In this document: in pieces, positions 21,045-33,184 of the stretch | How positions within the stretch are numbered: position 1 is the stretch's first letter | Layout of the letters: every line of letters starts with the position of its first letter | Assembly: GCA_001939145.1 (NCBI GenBank) | Contig: LSRX01000079.1 | Span: forward strand, 232,991-296,990 | Source: Symbiodinium microadriaticum | Taxonomy: Eukaryota; Sar; Dinophyceae; Suessiales; Symbiodiniaceae | Direction: 5' to 3' | DNA length: 64,000 bases | Notes under the pieces: generated by a model | Told to the model about the DNA's origin: nothing | Seen by the model: the letters and a program-made list of their open reading frames with translations, nothing else | The model's database searches: none | Program-made: the position numbers and the translations under genes

Positions 21045-21826
21045 TATGATGCATCAGATGGGCATGCTTAACCACATGATGATGATGGGAGCCATCATGA
21101 ATCCCATGATGGGCCAAATGATGCCTCCCACACCCACCGATGGAACACTACTGGCTACCGCGAGCCCCTCATCCTTGCCGGATCCTGCTCTGGTAGCTAA
21201 CAAGCTTAACAAGCTTGACGAGGATGACGACGACCCTCGGCGCACATGTGACAGCCTTTATTATGCTATGCATGCGTCCGAGATCATGCCGTGCTCAGTC
21301 CAAGTGGATTGCAGCAGCAGTGGCAGATGCTGCTCTCCAGGCATATGTCAGCAGCCCTTTGCTGAGGTGCCACCCGGTCCTTCATCAAATATCAACCATC
21401 CAAACTATCGACCTCCGGATGTTGAGCCAATGCCAGGCTGGGGAAGCGGAAGCGATGTCATTCGGGGCTTGGGGGGGTGAAGGAGACCTCGCCTACGCCT
21501 CGCCTATCGTTTGCAACTTTTGGTAAGCTGGCAGGTGTGACCGACCGACGATGGGAAGGCCGCATCAAGATGTGGCAGCTAGATGGAAGAGTGGATATGA
21601 CGCGCAATTCCTGTCGCAGACTCGGCTCGAGAAAGCGCTGAGCCCACTCAGGTTTGAAGACAAAGGCTACGGCTTCATCTCGTTCCTCGGCACATTAGTT
21701 TCGCTATGCACACAGACCGGCGGGAGCCCGATATGGACCGAGGAATGAAGAGTTGAAGAAAAGATTCAAGGATCTGGATGTCTTCTTGCACCAGAATCAG
21801 AAGCGCCACTTCAGGCGAGGAGACCC
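20737..21826 (+). CDS. Met/Gln-rich cold-shock-domain protein
   Basis: Cold-shock domains bind single-stranded RNA or DNA. ATG 20737 starts a 730-base first exon: a basic N-terminus (QPRKRLRTEQ, possible nuclear signal), a Pro/Ala-rich part, ten glutamines at about residues 93-102, a Met-rich run (MGMLNHMMMMGAIMNPMMGQ), then an Asp-rich stretch. Three small introns, GC-AG (21467-21534), GC-AG (21578-21651) and GT-AG (21682-21763), keep phase and yield RRWEGRIKMWQFEDKGYGFI followed by SFKDLDVFLHQNQKRHFRRG. This has strand 1, RNP1 (KGYGFI) and RNP2 (DVFLH) in the right order and spacing. The end of the domain was not found; the frame stops at 21828-21830 after GDP unless another intron begins near 21820. 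Unspliced, the domain is invisible. Cold-shock proteins are numerous in dinoflagellates, where regulation is thought to be largely post-transcriptional. Confidence 0.75.
21013..21042 (+). repeat. CAG run encoding polyglutamine
   Basis: Ten consecutive CAG codons inside the first exon of the cold-shock-domain gene, followed directly by Met-rich sequence. Its length is likely to vary between strains. Confidence 0.9.
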
Positions 21827-21830
21827 TTGA

Positions 21831-24072
21831 ACCACATAGAGAAGATCCAAAAAATTTGAGAGTTACTAGTTACTCTGGCAATGGTCTCGTGTGGGTGCTG
21901 GCTTTCTTGCACGAGATCTGGACCACTGTGGACGGCTGTGGCCATTTAGGAAGAACATGTGTCTAGAGCGCATTCGTGCCAGAGAAGAGTGTACCTGCAT
22001 ATTTAAACTTTAAAGCATCGCCTCTTCCGGGAAGCGTGGTTGGACCAGTTTTGCGCTCCGCTGCTAATCTTGGTTCAATTTTTTCTGATTCCGCGAGTTG
22101 AATGATTGCAACTAGTTTGACAAGGCAAGCTTCTTTCGTTGATGCAGGGGTCGCGGCCAGTCGAAGTAGTGCTCGCCACAAAGCCGTGCATGTCTTGTCG
22201 TCTGCCACTGCGCACACTTTTGAGTGCCGAAGGCCTCTTTATGTTTGTTTTCTTTGGAGCGTGAGTTTTGTGATGTGCCTGCCTATTCAGAGAAGTTGTC
22301 ATTGACTTACTTAGGACTTGGTCAGCTTCAGCGTGTACCCGAATTACCGGGGCCAGCCGCAGGCTTTTTGGGATCCGCTGACATGGTGCTTGGGATGCGA
22401 AGGTTCACCCATAGAAGACTTGGCTTACCCAACTCAGAACCAAGGCATCCCTCCCAAACCAGTCGCGAACGCAGGGCCCCCCAGGTGACGCCCTGAATTG
22501 ACAGAGGGATCCCGAGCTCAGACCTTCGGAGATCATTTGTTGTTGCCGGGGTTCCATACACCCTATATAACTTATATACGACGCCTGTGCCCAAAGAGCC
22601 GAGACGGAAGTCGATGATGTCAACATTCGGGCGGGAGGGAGTGGAGGTTTCGTTTGGGGTTCCTGGTTTACTGCACGCACACACCAGTCGCGGGTTTGCG
22701 TGAGAGTGTGGCAGAATGCAACCAATCTCTCCCAACTGATGCAGTTCATCCATGTCCATCACCCTTTTCATCGCTTTTCAACAGAAGAAGAAAGAAGGCC
22801 AAATCAGGACCTGCGTCCCATTGATCTTTTACACTTTACACATCATGTTTCAGCCCATATCTTCCAAGAGGTAACGAGTGGTAAGCGAACTTCCGCCGCG
22901 ATTTGGTTCAGTCATGTTCTGAATGCTAGTGGTCGAGGTTTCCTGATTTGGACAGGCCACAGAGCTGCGGCGATCGAAAGGCAGCGAGTCATGAGGAGGC
23001 TTCGGCTTGTGTTCATGGTTCCGATAAGCAGATTCAATTTCGACTTCCTGACTGTCTCGGTCAGTGAGCAGACCGGCAGACTCCTGATATCATGCTATAT
23101 CATGCTCTGCGCAGCGATCCGACTGCCGGCTCGACGGGTTAAGACGCGCACAGCAACGGTCACGGTTTACCTGATCCGCTAGTCGTGGTTTCCAGGTCGG
23201 CTGTAGGGGTGCGTTAATGCTCTTAGAAAGTCAGATTCGATGCTGCATAACATGGTTCTTGCTAGGCGTGAATGCACAGCGTCGGGAAGCTGGGCTACGG
23301 ATCCGGCGAGCTGGCCCATGGAGAGTGACCAACAGGAAGTGCCTCGTGCCATTGGAAGTAGCTGCGAACTGACTTGTCTCACCCTGGTTGACACCGCCAG
23401 CAGAGTGCAGAAGTGGAGCTGCTAGAATCGGTGCGGAAGAAAGACAGCCTTTTTGCAATACAAGGGCTGCTAAAATCTTGGGACGTGTCAGGTTTAGTAT
23501 GTCAACCATATCTATATGGGTTGGCCAACATGGCATCATGTCACACGCAAGCAGCATCCGGTCGCCAGCCCATTCTTGCACAGTCCCGCCAACTCAATAC
23601 CGACGAGATCATGCACGCGGAGTTTCCTATCTGCATCTGCCCTATCTCGCAGCAGAAAAATGCTGTTGCCTCAAGCATTGGCATTGCAATGTCATGGGGG
23701 CTCCGACCGTCCTTGCAATTGCAGGGATCCCTAAGTATGCTCAGCTAAGTAGGCTAGGCTCATGAGCTGCTTCACTTTATGGCATGATGGCATACTCTTC
23801 TTACTCCTTCCGAAATGTGCTACACGAATATCGATTGCACTGGAATCAACTGTTGACTTGAGTTTCATGCCATGTAGGACGTGAATGGACGTGATGCAAC
23901 GGGCCTCGCCTGTGCTTGAGGCGAGGCTCCTGAGCGATTGTTCTTCTTCGCCTCGGCACTGTCACGCGCAGAGCTCAAATGAACTTGCAAAAGAAGAGGA
24001 TGCTGAATATGCTTGAGATGCATAGCCACCCACCTGCCATCATCCGCCAGGGGAGGCTGCAAAAGAGGGTGA
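21831..24072. other. no gene resolved
   Basis: The last exon(s) of the cold-shock gene may lie near the start. A coding-like piece with an acceptor upstream (LLESVRKKDSLFAIQGLLKS, about 23410-23491, followed by GTTTAG) is present but stands alone. Frames of 147 codons (minus, 22328-22771) and 160 codons (plus, 22700-23182) have no recognisable features. Confidence 0.35.
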
Positions 24073-24309
24073 GTTTGTCCCGCACGTCACTCAGCAAAAC
24101 GGAGTCCAGCTAAACCTCTCAAAGACTCGAAGGTATTACGTGCAAACTGCGAGCAAAGAGACAACAGGCGTGTCAACATCAACATCTCCGACCATTTCAT
24201 GGTGGTTCGGAACACGCCTGTCGTCCGGAGCCGAGGTGCGTTCGTGGCAGCTTTAAAGTTGGAACCAGATGACAGAGACGCCATCTGCAGCTCCCCGGTT
24301 CGCTCCTAG
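24073..24309 (+). CDS. hypothetical exon, about 79 aa
   Basis: An open frame without an ATG at its start, entering after a stop near 24070 and ending at TAG 24307-24309. The product is charged and soluble-looking (CEQRDNRRVNINISDHFMVV then RSRGAFVAALKLEPDDRDAI), more protein-like than any overlapping frame. A 202-codon + frame follows at 24330-24938 in another phase and could belong to the same gene, but no splice junction was established. No family is recognised. Confidence 0.3.
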   Translation, partial: VCPARHSAKRSPAKPLKDSKVLRANCEQRDNRRVNINISDHFMVVRNTPVVRSRGAFVAALKLEPDDRDAICSSPVRS

Positions 24310-24939
24310 GCACGCCGGATGATAGAAGAATGGCCACTCCGACGAACGACGAGTATCGTTGTGGCAGACAGCCGAAGCGATATTTACTTTCATTGCACCT
24401 AAGGTTTCAGCTGCCAACGAGACCGTCCCGTGGCCTGGAGTGGTTTCCTCACTCCGCAAATGTCAAGAAGCATGGTGTGGTTGAATGCACCGGCTGTACG
24501 AACAAAGCACTCGACTGCATTGCTCGCACGGCCGTGAGCATCGAAGCTGTGAGGCCGAAAGTCCTGAAATGGACACTCGTCATAGCAACGCAAGCTGAGG
24601 ATGCCAACTCTCCCAGTGGTCCTGAGACCCGCTATATAAAAGCAGTCGAACTGCTACGTAGTTTCTGCACGCACGCACCGGAACACACGCGCACTGAGAA
24701 CCCTTCAAGTGTCGCAAGTTCAACAAACAAATCTGGTGTCACCGAGTTAGAGACCGTCACCTCCTTGGTGCCATGGCGGCTCTTCCGCCGACATCCCCAG
24801 CACCTGGGCTGGTGCCCGTGTGCTTGCGCGCGCCTTCTGGGAGCTCCACTAATTAAGTCTCCGTTCATCCAAACAGATCGAAGCTTTCGGCAGCGCAGGT
24901 TTCGTAGGAGGCATTTGCAGTTAATGGACCGATCATAGC

Positions 24940-27045
24940 GTTGGACTGTTTGTATACCGGCAATATTAACATAGCCACACCTCGTGGCTCCATGTTACAT
25001 CATAAATCCGTTAGAATGGCGTCTGACGGCAGCCGATAGTTGAAGCCTTCAGGAGGACTGCTATCTATTACCTCCCACCTAGCCACGCTGCAGCTTTGCA
25101 GTCGAAGCCGCCCAAGGACGGAATCTGCATGTGGCAGCCATGTCGATTATCCAAGCAAAACAGCACTCGGTGGCTGAGCATAAGGAGTTCGTCCCTGCAG
25201 GAACCACACACAGAGGGTGCGCCGCAGACGCCCTGCACGAACGTGGAAGCAGTCGAGGATGGATGTTCCTTGATGTCGAAGTCCTGAAGCAGAACCGTCG
25301 CATCAGGATGTAACACAGCCCTGCAAATGCTAAAGCCTTGTCGCCATTCCGTGCCACCACGTGTCAGCAGCCTCTCGAATCGTCCACAGCTGTTATCCGA
25401 AGCACGGGCTTCGCAGGATCAATCTGACACGGCTCACATCCGGGAAGAGTTGGAGGCCTTCTTAGCTTCCCTGCTTGTGTTGTAGAAAGGACCATGCCCC
25501 AGATGGTAACTGCTCTGCTTATGGATGGTATGCTGGATGAGACAATCGACCATCTCAGGGAGTTGGTGGGCATTGGGGGTCGTCAGGGTAAACCATAGTT
25601 TGCATTTGGAAAATGGACGCCAGACGCTTCTACTGCTTGCAGATTCGACTTGATTCTCAAGCCAACACATGAGTCAGGTACCAGACGAACAAGGTTCTTC
25701 TTTGCGACAAGTAAAGCTGGAAAGAAGTTCATTAGCGGAAGCTATGAAAAGTTGTGAAAACCGTGATATCTATGAAAAACTGAAGAATTCCATCGATCAT
25801 TCTTGGCTCAATATCTCCTAGTGCACATCTCCACTTTGCACAACGCGAAGCACTTCTTCCACTCGCCATTGGAGTGTTGGGGCCTCCCGATCTCAATTTC
25901 CAGTTTGCTATGAAAGCTACAGAAAGCTAGGAGAATCTAAAAATACTAGCAGATGCTAGCAAAAGCTTTTGAAAATCCAGCAAAACTCGAAAAAAGTTAA
26001 CAAAAGCTGGAAATATGACTCTCTCGCAAGTCCTAGCAACTCAGGCTTACAGCAAAGTTTCCTGTGCCCAGAGAAGCAATTAATCGGTCTGATGCTGCCC
26101 TAGACCCCACCACAGGATGCACGCCCGGAGACACCGCAGTGGCCTTTTGCCGAAGAAGCGCAACACGAAGAGCCCGAGGTACCCGCGAGATTGGCCTCGT
26201 GGTGGAATAACAGATATTGGAGTGTGATTTTTCCGAGCTTTCCGACAAAGTATGTTATGAGTTGGAGGTGTTTGGGGGTGCTTTGCGTCGGGCTCCGTCC
26301 AGGATGTACATGTCGCCTTAGCATTAAGAAAAGCTTCGGTCTCAAGCCTGGTTTGCCGGCCAGAGCTTGGAGTTCAGATCCACATACGACTGTCCAATAC
26401 ACAAGGCCATGGACGGCTTGCAGCAGCTTCCTTTTCCTGGACTCGAACATGGTGTGCAGGAAGCACAGATGCCGGCAACGACAGTGCCCTGGCACAAAGC
26501 CGCGAAACTGCAATGTGCAGCTTGTTTGGGTTCGGCCTTCGTGTTTGGTGCACTTGCTCGCTGCTCAAACCATCAGCATTGATAAAGCTGGAGCCCAAGA
26601 TGCCGCTCTGTGTTTGCAAAGTTGACGGTCAACAAAGTGTGCTGGCGACAGAGCAGAGCTGGCCAAGCAAAGCAACATATTGAATATTGAAATCGTCTCA
26701 AGTAGCGGCATACCCCGCCGCCAGAAGAAACGACAGCTCTGGGCCCGCAGCAGCCATGCTGTGGACTGTAAATCTAGTTCGAGTGCACGGCTCCTAGTGC
26801 GAAACCCTGTTGTGCAAGCAAGCATGTGGGCTTGTCCACAGGATCCTTGAGATCATGATCCCATATGGTGTTTAAGCTTGGTAAAATCGTTTGCATGTTG
26901 TCCGTGAGTCCGCGATGTACACCACTTACATGGTTTCGACTCAGGTTTTGACGCGAACTGTCCCTTTCAGTGTTCCTAATGTTCCTTTTGAGTAAGTTCT
27001 TCCGTTTGGCCAGCCATAAGGCCGGAGGGAAAGCACGAAAAGCGC
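24940..27045. other. no gene seen
   Basis: Only overlapping short frames. Around 25690-26020 the sequence is A-rich, with repeated words of the AAAAGCTGGAAA / GATGCTAGCAAAAGC type. A 144-codon + frame at 26191-26625 overlaps minus frames of similar length and is not supported. Confidence 0.4.
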
Positions 27046-27047
27046 GC

Positions 27048-27123
27048 ACACACACACACACGCACACTCACTCACTCACTCACTCACTCACTCACTCACT
27101 CACTCACTCTCTCTCTCTCTCTC

Positions 27124-27201
<78 letters not shown>
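27048..27201. repeat. compound microsatellite (CA)n-(ACTC)n-(CT)n
   Basis: A CA run (27048-27062), then about eleven ACTC units, then a long CT run to 27201. It creates a false open frame of Ser/Leu repeats. Confidence 0.95.
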
Positions 27202-27203
<2 letters not shown>

Positions 27204-27526
27204 GTCTGCGAAGTTGCATGCTAGAGATCAGTCCTGGGATGCAGATCCGCGATTTAGTGGTGTTTCAGCCGTGTCCCGTGCCAGTCATTTGCAGGGTGGG
27301 CTTGGAACGACGCAGTAGAGACTTCTTTTCAGTTCGGCTTGGTACACGAAAGATACCGACAAGTCGCCTGCACAGTTCTCGAAAGCTGCAGTAGTTTATT
27401 GCATGTTGTTGCTTATGAGGGTTTCGCATGCATTCTCAGAAGCCTGGACGGGGGTGGCTCAGTCTTCGGTTTTTTTTCGACACAAACTCCACGTGCAGCG
27501 GCCACGGGAAAGCAAAAGCACGGTAA

Positions 27527-28504
27527 GTGCCAGAAAACCTTTTGCAAGCGCATCGGTCCTCTTTACTCCCAAGCAACTGCGGAGCCTTGGACAGCATTGC
27601 CCGACTTGGCCGATTTGCCGAGGAGCCCTGGCCGGTTGCTGGACCATGGCCGACGGAAGTCCAGCAGTTCGATTACGAACAGCGGTTGCAGCTTCTGGGC
27701 TTCGGTTTGAACACAACCTCTGCCATGTAAAAATGTTCGCAAGAATTCATGAAAAGTGGTGTGTTTGCGCGCGCAGGCGCGTGCGGGTGGCCGAGGGACA
27801 GAGGGGTGGGGGTGGGGGTGGTCGGCTGGTGGGTGCTCCACTGAAGCCCGGTCTCCTCGTTTTTGCGATCGGGTCATAGTGAGAGACCCTCCTATTGTTA
27901 CGAGGGCGCCGGACTCTGTATGACCCGCATTTGCAGTAGCAGCAGCAGATCAACGTGATCAAACTGAGGCTGCAAATGATTCAGCAGATGCGGATGCAGA
28001 GTTTTCAGCAATACCAGCCTCATGGACCCACTCAGCTGCCTTTGCAGCCTCATCAGCTACCTCAATCAAGCTTGCCGACCCTCGCACACATTGGCAGGTT
28101 GCTTTCATTCCAAATCCCAAAGATGAAGAGTCTGAAGAGATGCGTGGTGCTTGCATTGTGGCTCCGATGCGTGTGCGATTGGACTTGAGGCAAAGCTTCG
28201 ACAGTGCGTATCAAGACAGTACCTCGGCCGTTGCGATTCGGAAGGACGAGCCACCACCGGCACATGTCAGCCCCAAGAATCCCAAGAATTGCGCACGATT
28301 ACAAGAAATATGTTGCACACAGGGAGCGCCAGCTGCGGGACAGTGCACACACGGGGAAGCTTTGAGGTGAGCGTCAAGAAAGTGGAGTTTCTTAAGTCCC
28401 GCTGATTGTGCAGGTGGCAGGGGCTCAAAGTATTTCGTGCCTTGGCCCAGATATGTGCTGCTGGGGTGCCGGATAACACGCATGGATCTTCGATCCGATC
28501 TTAA
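27527..28504 (+). CDS. unrecognised gene, last three exons
   Basis: The first recognisable exon ends at 27704 and contains EPWPVAGPWPTEVQQFDYEQ; its start is uncertain (between 27527 and 27549). A GT-AG intron (27705-27936) leads in phase to a 430-base exon (27937-28366) with an Ala/Asp-rich beginning, then LADPRTHWQVAFIPNPKDEE and MRVRLDLRQSFDSAYQDS. A 47-base GT-AG intron (28367-28413) leads in phase to the terminal exon (LKVFRALAQICAAGVPDNTH), ending at TAA 28502-28504. Three successive junctions with matching phase make this a likely real gene. A second frame in the last 90 bases of the middle exon (DYKKYVAHRERQLRD) is also coding-like and may be the true reading if an indel is present. 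No domain is recognised. Confidence 0.5.
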
Positions 28505-29060
28505 CTTCTGGATGGATTTCTGCGTGCAATTTCATCTCTCCTCATGTTGATCCTCGCCCTTCGCATTTTGCCGCTGTGTGCGGCTGCTTTTCTAGTTTGT
28601 CTCACTCGTTCGGGATGCATGCTGAGTTTTACGGCAACCAACGCCACCCCCTTGTCGCTGTAGGCTGGAGGGTGTTAATCCCAGTCCATCCAGTCCTGAC
28701 TGGAAGTTTTGGGCTTACACCCAACCAGCTTTTGACGAAGGCTTGCAAGAACAAGCTCGGATAAATTACATTCCAAGGCCTAGACAGCGACGATCACTGA
28801 CCTAGCTTGCCCGTCATCTTGTCCTCGAACCCCTCATGTGCCAGGATCATGTGTGCATCATCGTCTCGGACCGTAGTGATACGTAGACTGCACGCAGAAA
28901 ACCGAAGAAAAACTGCGTCTAGTCCTCAACGAATCAATTGGTCTTCACTTGCAGCACTAGCACCAATACCAGTGCACCGATGCGCACATAGTCAGTCGAA
29001 TCGGCACACAAAAAGACTTGGCTTGGCGTGCGCCTTGGAGACACGCATTTTATCTTTGGT
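28505..29060. other. no gene seen
   Basis: Two short + frames (62 and 96 codons) without recognisable features lie between the upstream gene and the duplicated repeat. Confidence 0.4.
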
Positions 29061-29783
29061 GGGAGCCGGCAATCCGTCTCACTGCAAGTCATCCTGAGGA
29101 GACCGGTGACTTCGGACCAGGCGACGCCAATCTGGGCGGTGGTGGTTCGATCAACTTCGCACTAAAGGTGGGAAGAGGGGAACTAGAATCACAATATCTT
29201 TCAGCTTGCCGCAAACTGCAGTGGCTTCAGGCAATTGCCAGGCAAGAGTGATCAAGAGTGCACCCAAGCTGTAGTAGTTCATGTCCAGCGAGGTTGTACA
29301 CGGTGTGTAGGTGGGCGGGTGGGTAGGTAGGTAGGCAGGCAGGTAGGCAGTTAGGGAGGTAGGGGAGCTAGGTAGGGAGGTGGGTAGGTATCCGTCTACA
29401 TGTATAAACGCGCGAAGCAAGTCGAACGCTTGAGTCTCTGAAACTAGTTCGGGATGTGAGGCCCAGAGACGACAGGCTGAAACCTGGGCCAAAAACGAGC
29501 GAGCACCTACAGATCAGATCTAGCATGCATCACGCAGAATATGCTGGCCTGTGGCGGGACCAAGCGGACAGTTGCAACGCGACTTCTCTCGTCATGTGCA
29601 GGCCGCTGGCGAAGCCTTGAACCGAGCGATGGAGTCAAAGCCCCGCGTCGAGCCTCAGGCACAGGGCCCGGGCTCGGAGGTTCGGAAATTGGGATTGCCA
29701 GAGCTGCCAAAGCTTGAGTCACGTGCATAGATCGGATCGGGCCGTCAGGATTGTCGGTGTGGGGCGGCCACGAAGATTTCCAA
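29061..29783 (+). repeat. direct repeat, copy 1 (723 bp)
   Basis: Nearly identical to 30321-31043 (three mismatches seen, all near the ends). Inside are exon-like pieces on the + strand: one with GDFGPGDANLGGGGSINFAL (starting near 29102), a G-rich GGTAGG minisatellite (29307-29392), and one after a CATGTGCAG acceptor that reads AAGEALNRAMESKPR and ends in RKLGLPELPKLESRA before a stop at about 29728. The last piece resembles, from memory only, N-terminal parts of dinoflagellate retroelement polyproteins. Confidence 0.9.
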
Positions 29784-30320
29784 AACGGGCTTTTCTTCGT
29801 GTGGATGACACTTATCATGCCTGCACTCGGGATCGTTGGACTGCTGGTTGCTCTGACAGGTTTGGGTGCATCGGGGTCTGGGTGTTGGTTAATCGGTTAA
29901 TCCTCGTGTTCTGGGTGGTTCGGCTTTCTGGAGCAGTGGCTTGTGGCTTCCTACTTCAGCAGGGGCTTCAATTGCGCGGCATCCTCCGTGAGAGCCAGGC
30001 AGACATGTTGGCTGGAAGACGCAGCCACACAAGCGACGACGTTGCGGATGCCATGAGACAATGCAGCCTTGCCACTCGACTGCAGCACACATCAGGCGGT
30101 TGGCTAGGTCCCTACTGCTCTGTGGGTTTCACTGCGAGTAGGGGCTGCCTCAGTGCTGTTTGATGCGGCTGACTCCTCGAGTCCTGCTATCCCGTAAAGG
30201 GCAAAGAGCACATATAAGATCCCCAAGCTCCGCAGTCGCGACATCCCATCTCTCGGTGCTGTTTGGAGACCTGCAGAGTCAGCTTTGGAGCTTCATGCTG
30301 CAGCCAAGAAATGCCGGAAT
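29784..30320 (+). other. spacer between the duplicated segments
   Basis: Unique sequence of 537 bases. A + frame of 149 codons (29714-30163) runs from the repeat into the spacer; its second half (LLQQGLQLRGILRESQADML) is somewhat protein-like. No family is recognised. Confidence 0.4.
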
Positions 30321-31043
30321 GGGAGTCGGCAATCGGTCTCACTGCAAGTCATCCTGAGGAGACCGGTGACTTCGGACCAGGCGACGCCAATCTGGGCGGT
30401 GGTGGTTCGATCAACTTCGCACTAAAGGTGGGAAGAGGGGAACTAGAATCACAATATCTTTCAGCTTGCCGCAAACTGCAGTGGCTTCAGGCAATTGCCA
30501 GGCAAGAGTGATCAAGAGTGCACCCAAGCTGTAGTAGTTCATGTCCAGCGAGGTTGTACACGGTGTGTAGGTGGGCGGGTGGGTAGGTAGGTAGGCAGGC
30601 AGGTAGGCAGTTAGGGAGGTAGGGGAGCTAGGTAGGGAGGTGGGTAGGTATCCGTCTACATGTATAAACGCGCGAAGCAAGTCGAACGCTTGAGTCTCTG
30701 AAACTAGTTCGGGATGTGAGGCCCAGAGACGACAGGCTGAAACCTGGGCCAAAAACGAGCGAGCACCTACAGATCAGATCTAGCATGCATCACGCAGAAT
30801 ATGCTGGCCTGTGGCGGGACCAAGCGGACAGTTGCAACGCGACTTCTCTCGTCATGTGCAGGCCGCTGGCGAAGCCTTGAACCGAGCGATGGAGTCAAAG
30901 CCCCGCGTCGAGCCTCAGGCACAGGGCCCGGGCTCGGAGGTTCGGAAATTGGGATTGCCAGAGCTGCCAAAGCTTGAGTCACGTGCATAGATCGGATCGG
31001 GCCGTCAGGATTGTCGGTGTGGGGCGGCCACCAAGATTTCCAA
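30321..31043 (+). repeat. direct repeat, copy 2 (723 bp)
   Basis: Second copy of 29061-29783 at a constant offset of 1260 bases, including the same GGTAGG minisatellite (30567-30652) with no length change. Such identity over a slippage-prone tract implies a very recent duplication, active gene conversion, or an assembly artefact. Confidence 0.9.
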
Positions 31044-31397
31044 CTTCGGAAGTGTTCCGGGCCTCTTTTTTTTCTGCTTCGAGCGATTTTGCAAGCACAT
31101 GCCAAACTAGGGCCGTGCTCACCGATGTTGCGAGACATCCGTAAAGCCCACCTGGTCCGCCAGTACCGGATAGCTCGGTTTGTGCAGCGCAGTCGGCACA
31201 AGTTGGATCGCGAGACCACATGCAGGAGATCCGACTACAGCACCCTCAGCAAGCGTTGGGCTTCTGGGTTCGGGGCTTCTTCAGCAGATCTGAGAGTTGT
31301 TGTTGCCCTGGAGGAGTTTGACAGAAGCCTTGCCACAGCCCTCGGCCTGGCCGTGCTTTGTCTCAACAACGACTCGGTCGGCCGCAGGTTCTTCTAA
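31044..31397 (+). CDS. hypothetical frame after the repeat
   Basis: An open frame that enters from the repeat and ends at TAA 31395-31397. The unique part is protein-like: basic (MLRDIRKAHLVRQYRIARFV) and then a hydrophobic helix-like stretch (VVVALEEFDRSLATALGLAV). No ATG can be assigned with confidence and no family is recognised. An acceptor-like TTCAGCAG precedes the second part. Confidence 0.3.
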   Translation, partial: LRKCSGPLFFLLRAILQAHAKLGPCSPMLRDIRKAHLVRQYRIARFVQRSRHKLDRETTCRRSDYSTLSKRWASGFGASSADLRVVVALEEFDRSLATALGLAVLCLNNDSVGRRFF

Positions 31398-32971
31398 GCT
31401 GATCTCGAGTGGTCTTCTCCAGCTCGCTCTCCGGAAGAGGGAGACATTTGGACTCCGTTACCCTTCGCACTCCTTCGACTTCGTCTGGCCGACAATATAG
31501 CAAATGACTCCAGAAATTAGGCATGCTGTACCTGCAGTTCTATGCTATATTCGATGCCTCCAACTTTGGCTTCTGGAAGAAAACCTGCTTTAGCAAACAA
31601 ATTACGTTGCGCATGCAGCCCACGCAATGAATCCTGAATCTCCTGCAGTGCTCCGGCACCCGTGGCCAAGCTGAGGTGAATCCAGCGGGCCGCAAGAAAG
31701 CGCAGAAGCCGCGCCAGGTGCACATGCCTCTCACATTGCAGCACATGCGTGTGCCACACCTGATACAGAAGCGCAGGGTAGCTCGGCCAGCGTATTGTCT
31801 TACCTCCTTCGAGATGGAACCCGACCTTCTTCGAGGAGCATCCGCCAAGTGCGCTGGACGGAAGCAGCCATGTTCCAAGCATCACGCACAAGGCAAGCCT
31901 TTGGGAAACTTCACGACATTGTGGCATGCAAAGGCGACCCCTGAAATGTCCAAGCCTGTGCATCCGCAGCATGGAAACTTCACCTGCCGTGCTTCTTGGT
32001 GTACATTGAGCCTAGTAGTCTTAGTAGTCAGTAGACTGTAGACCACTTAACTGCAGCGCAGTCCAGTGCCATGCATGCATCCGAATGCTCCTTTTGTCGG
32101 GAACGTGACGGTGAACAAACCGGACCACGCAAAAGTTAGAGCAGATGTGCATTCAAGTCCACTTGGCATGTACATGTGCTGTGCGACGGATTCGTTCGCG
32201 TTGACATGGAAGGCCGCGGAAGACTTGGAGTCACCGGGCCATTGCGGTTTTGCGCCTGAGCAGCTTGCCGACCAGGCTGAAGCAAGACGGCGCCAGGACA
32301 GGTTTGCCGCAAATGGGGCTTGGGCGCTTCGCTTTTGAGCGCACGGCAAACAGGGCGTTCCCCTTGAAAGTCAGGCGGACTTGCTGGCCGAAAGGCGGAG
32401 CCACACGATCGATGATGTTGCAGAAGCCAGAGGGCAATGCAGCCCCGCCACTTGGCCATATCACCCGAACGGCCACGCTTGACTCGACTGCTTATCATCA
32501 GACGATCCCCCGTATCTTTTTCAATGGGTGACCCTCTTTCTGTCTGCTCTGCGTCTGGTCGAAGCAATTGGTTAAGGGGCTGCATCAGGAACTCCTTCAA
32601 TTCATCATCGTTAATTGTTATTTAATTGTAAGACACCGAGCCAAAGTTGATCGGCTTCAGATTTGATTTTGACGCCTGGTGATGAAGCGAGTGGATAAAT
32701 ACCTTGGAACATTTCAAACGACGCCTCTGGCTGCCTCCAGCTTGGATATGATATGCTGTTGAACACACCTCGAATCGATGTGTGCCATGTGGAAGTGGTT
32801 CGGCATGTCAATGTGTCGCTTGAGTGCATCATGATTCGTGTGCTGTTGATCCTTAGCCGACAGACACTTTGAGAGTTTGCTTTAGATGAGTTCCACGGCA
32901 TGTGCTCGACTGTTTCGGTTAATGCGCAGAAATTCCAACGACTGGTGCACTCGATCTCGTCTCTCATCATT
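31398..32971. other. no gene resolved; possible minus-strand exons
   Basis: On the minus strand, 31517-31972 is open for 151 codons with a fairly protein-like sequence (e.g. LFAKAGFLPEAKVGGIEYSI), and near 32715-32850 another minus piece reads LKRHIDMPNHFHMAHIDSRC. These may be exons of one reverse-oriented gene, but no junctions could be set. The + strand frames over the same bases are weaker. Confidence 0.25.
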
Positions 32972-33049
32972 CCAAGGAGACGGGCGACTTCGGGCCTAGC
33001 AGAGCTGATCTGGGCTCTGGCGGTTCGATCAACTTCGCACTACAGGCGT
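32972..33049 (+). repeat. diverged fragment of the dispersed repeat
   Basis: Matches the beginning of the 723-bp repeat (about 29095-29168) at roughly 75 percent identity. It preserves the encoded peptide pattern ETGDFGP then DLG then GGSINFAL, so similarity is better at protein than at DNA level, as expected for a once-coding segment. Confidence 0.65.
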
Positions 33050-33184
33050 GAGGAAGCCTTTGCTGTCTTTACTAGTAGCAGGGCCAACATTCCGAATGTT
33101 GATCCACCAGCTGATGCATCTCAAGCCTCTCATGCTTCAGCTGCTCAAGCGCAGTTGCATGACCTGCCCTCTGTCAATGGATAG

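Noticed and set aside
26970..27224. 84-codon frame of Thr/His/Ser/Leu repeats
   Set aside because: It is only the translation of the CA/ACTC/CT microsatellite. Similar false frames arise at the GA runs near 40.6, 43.1, 43.3 and 45.4 kb.
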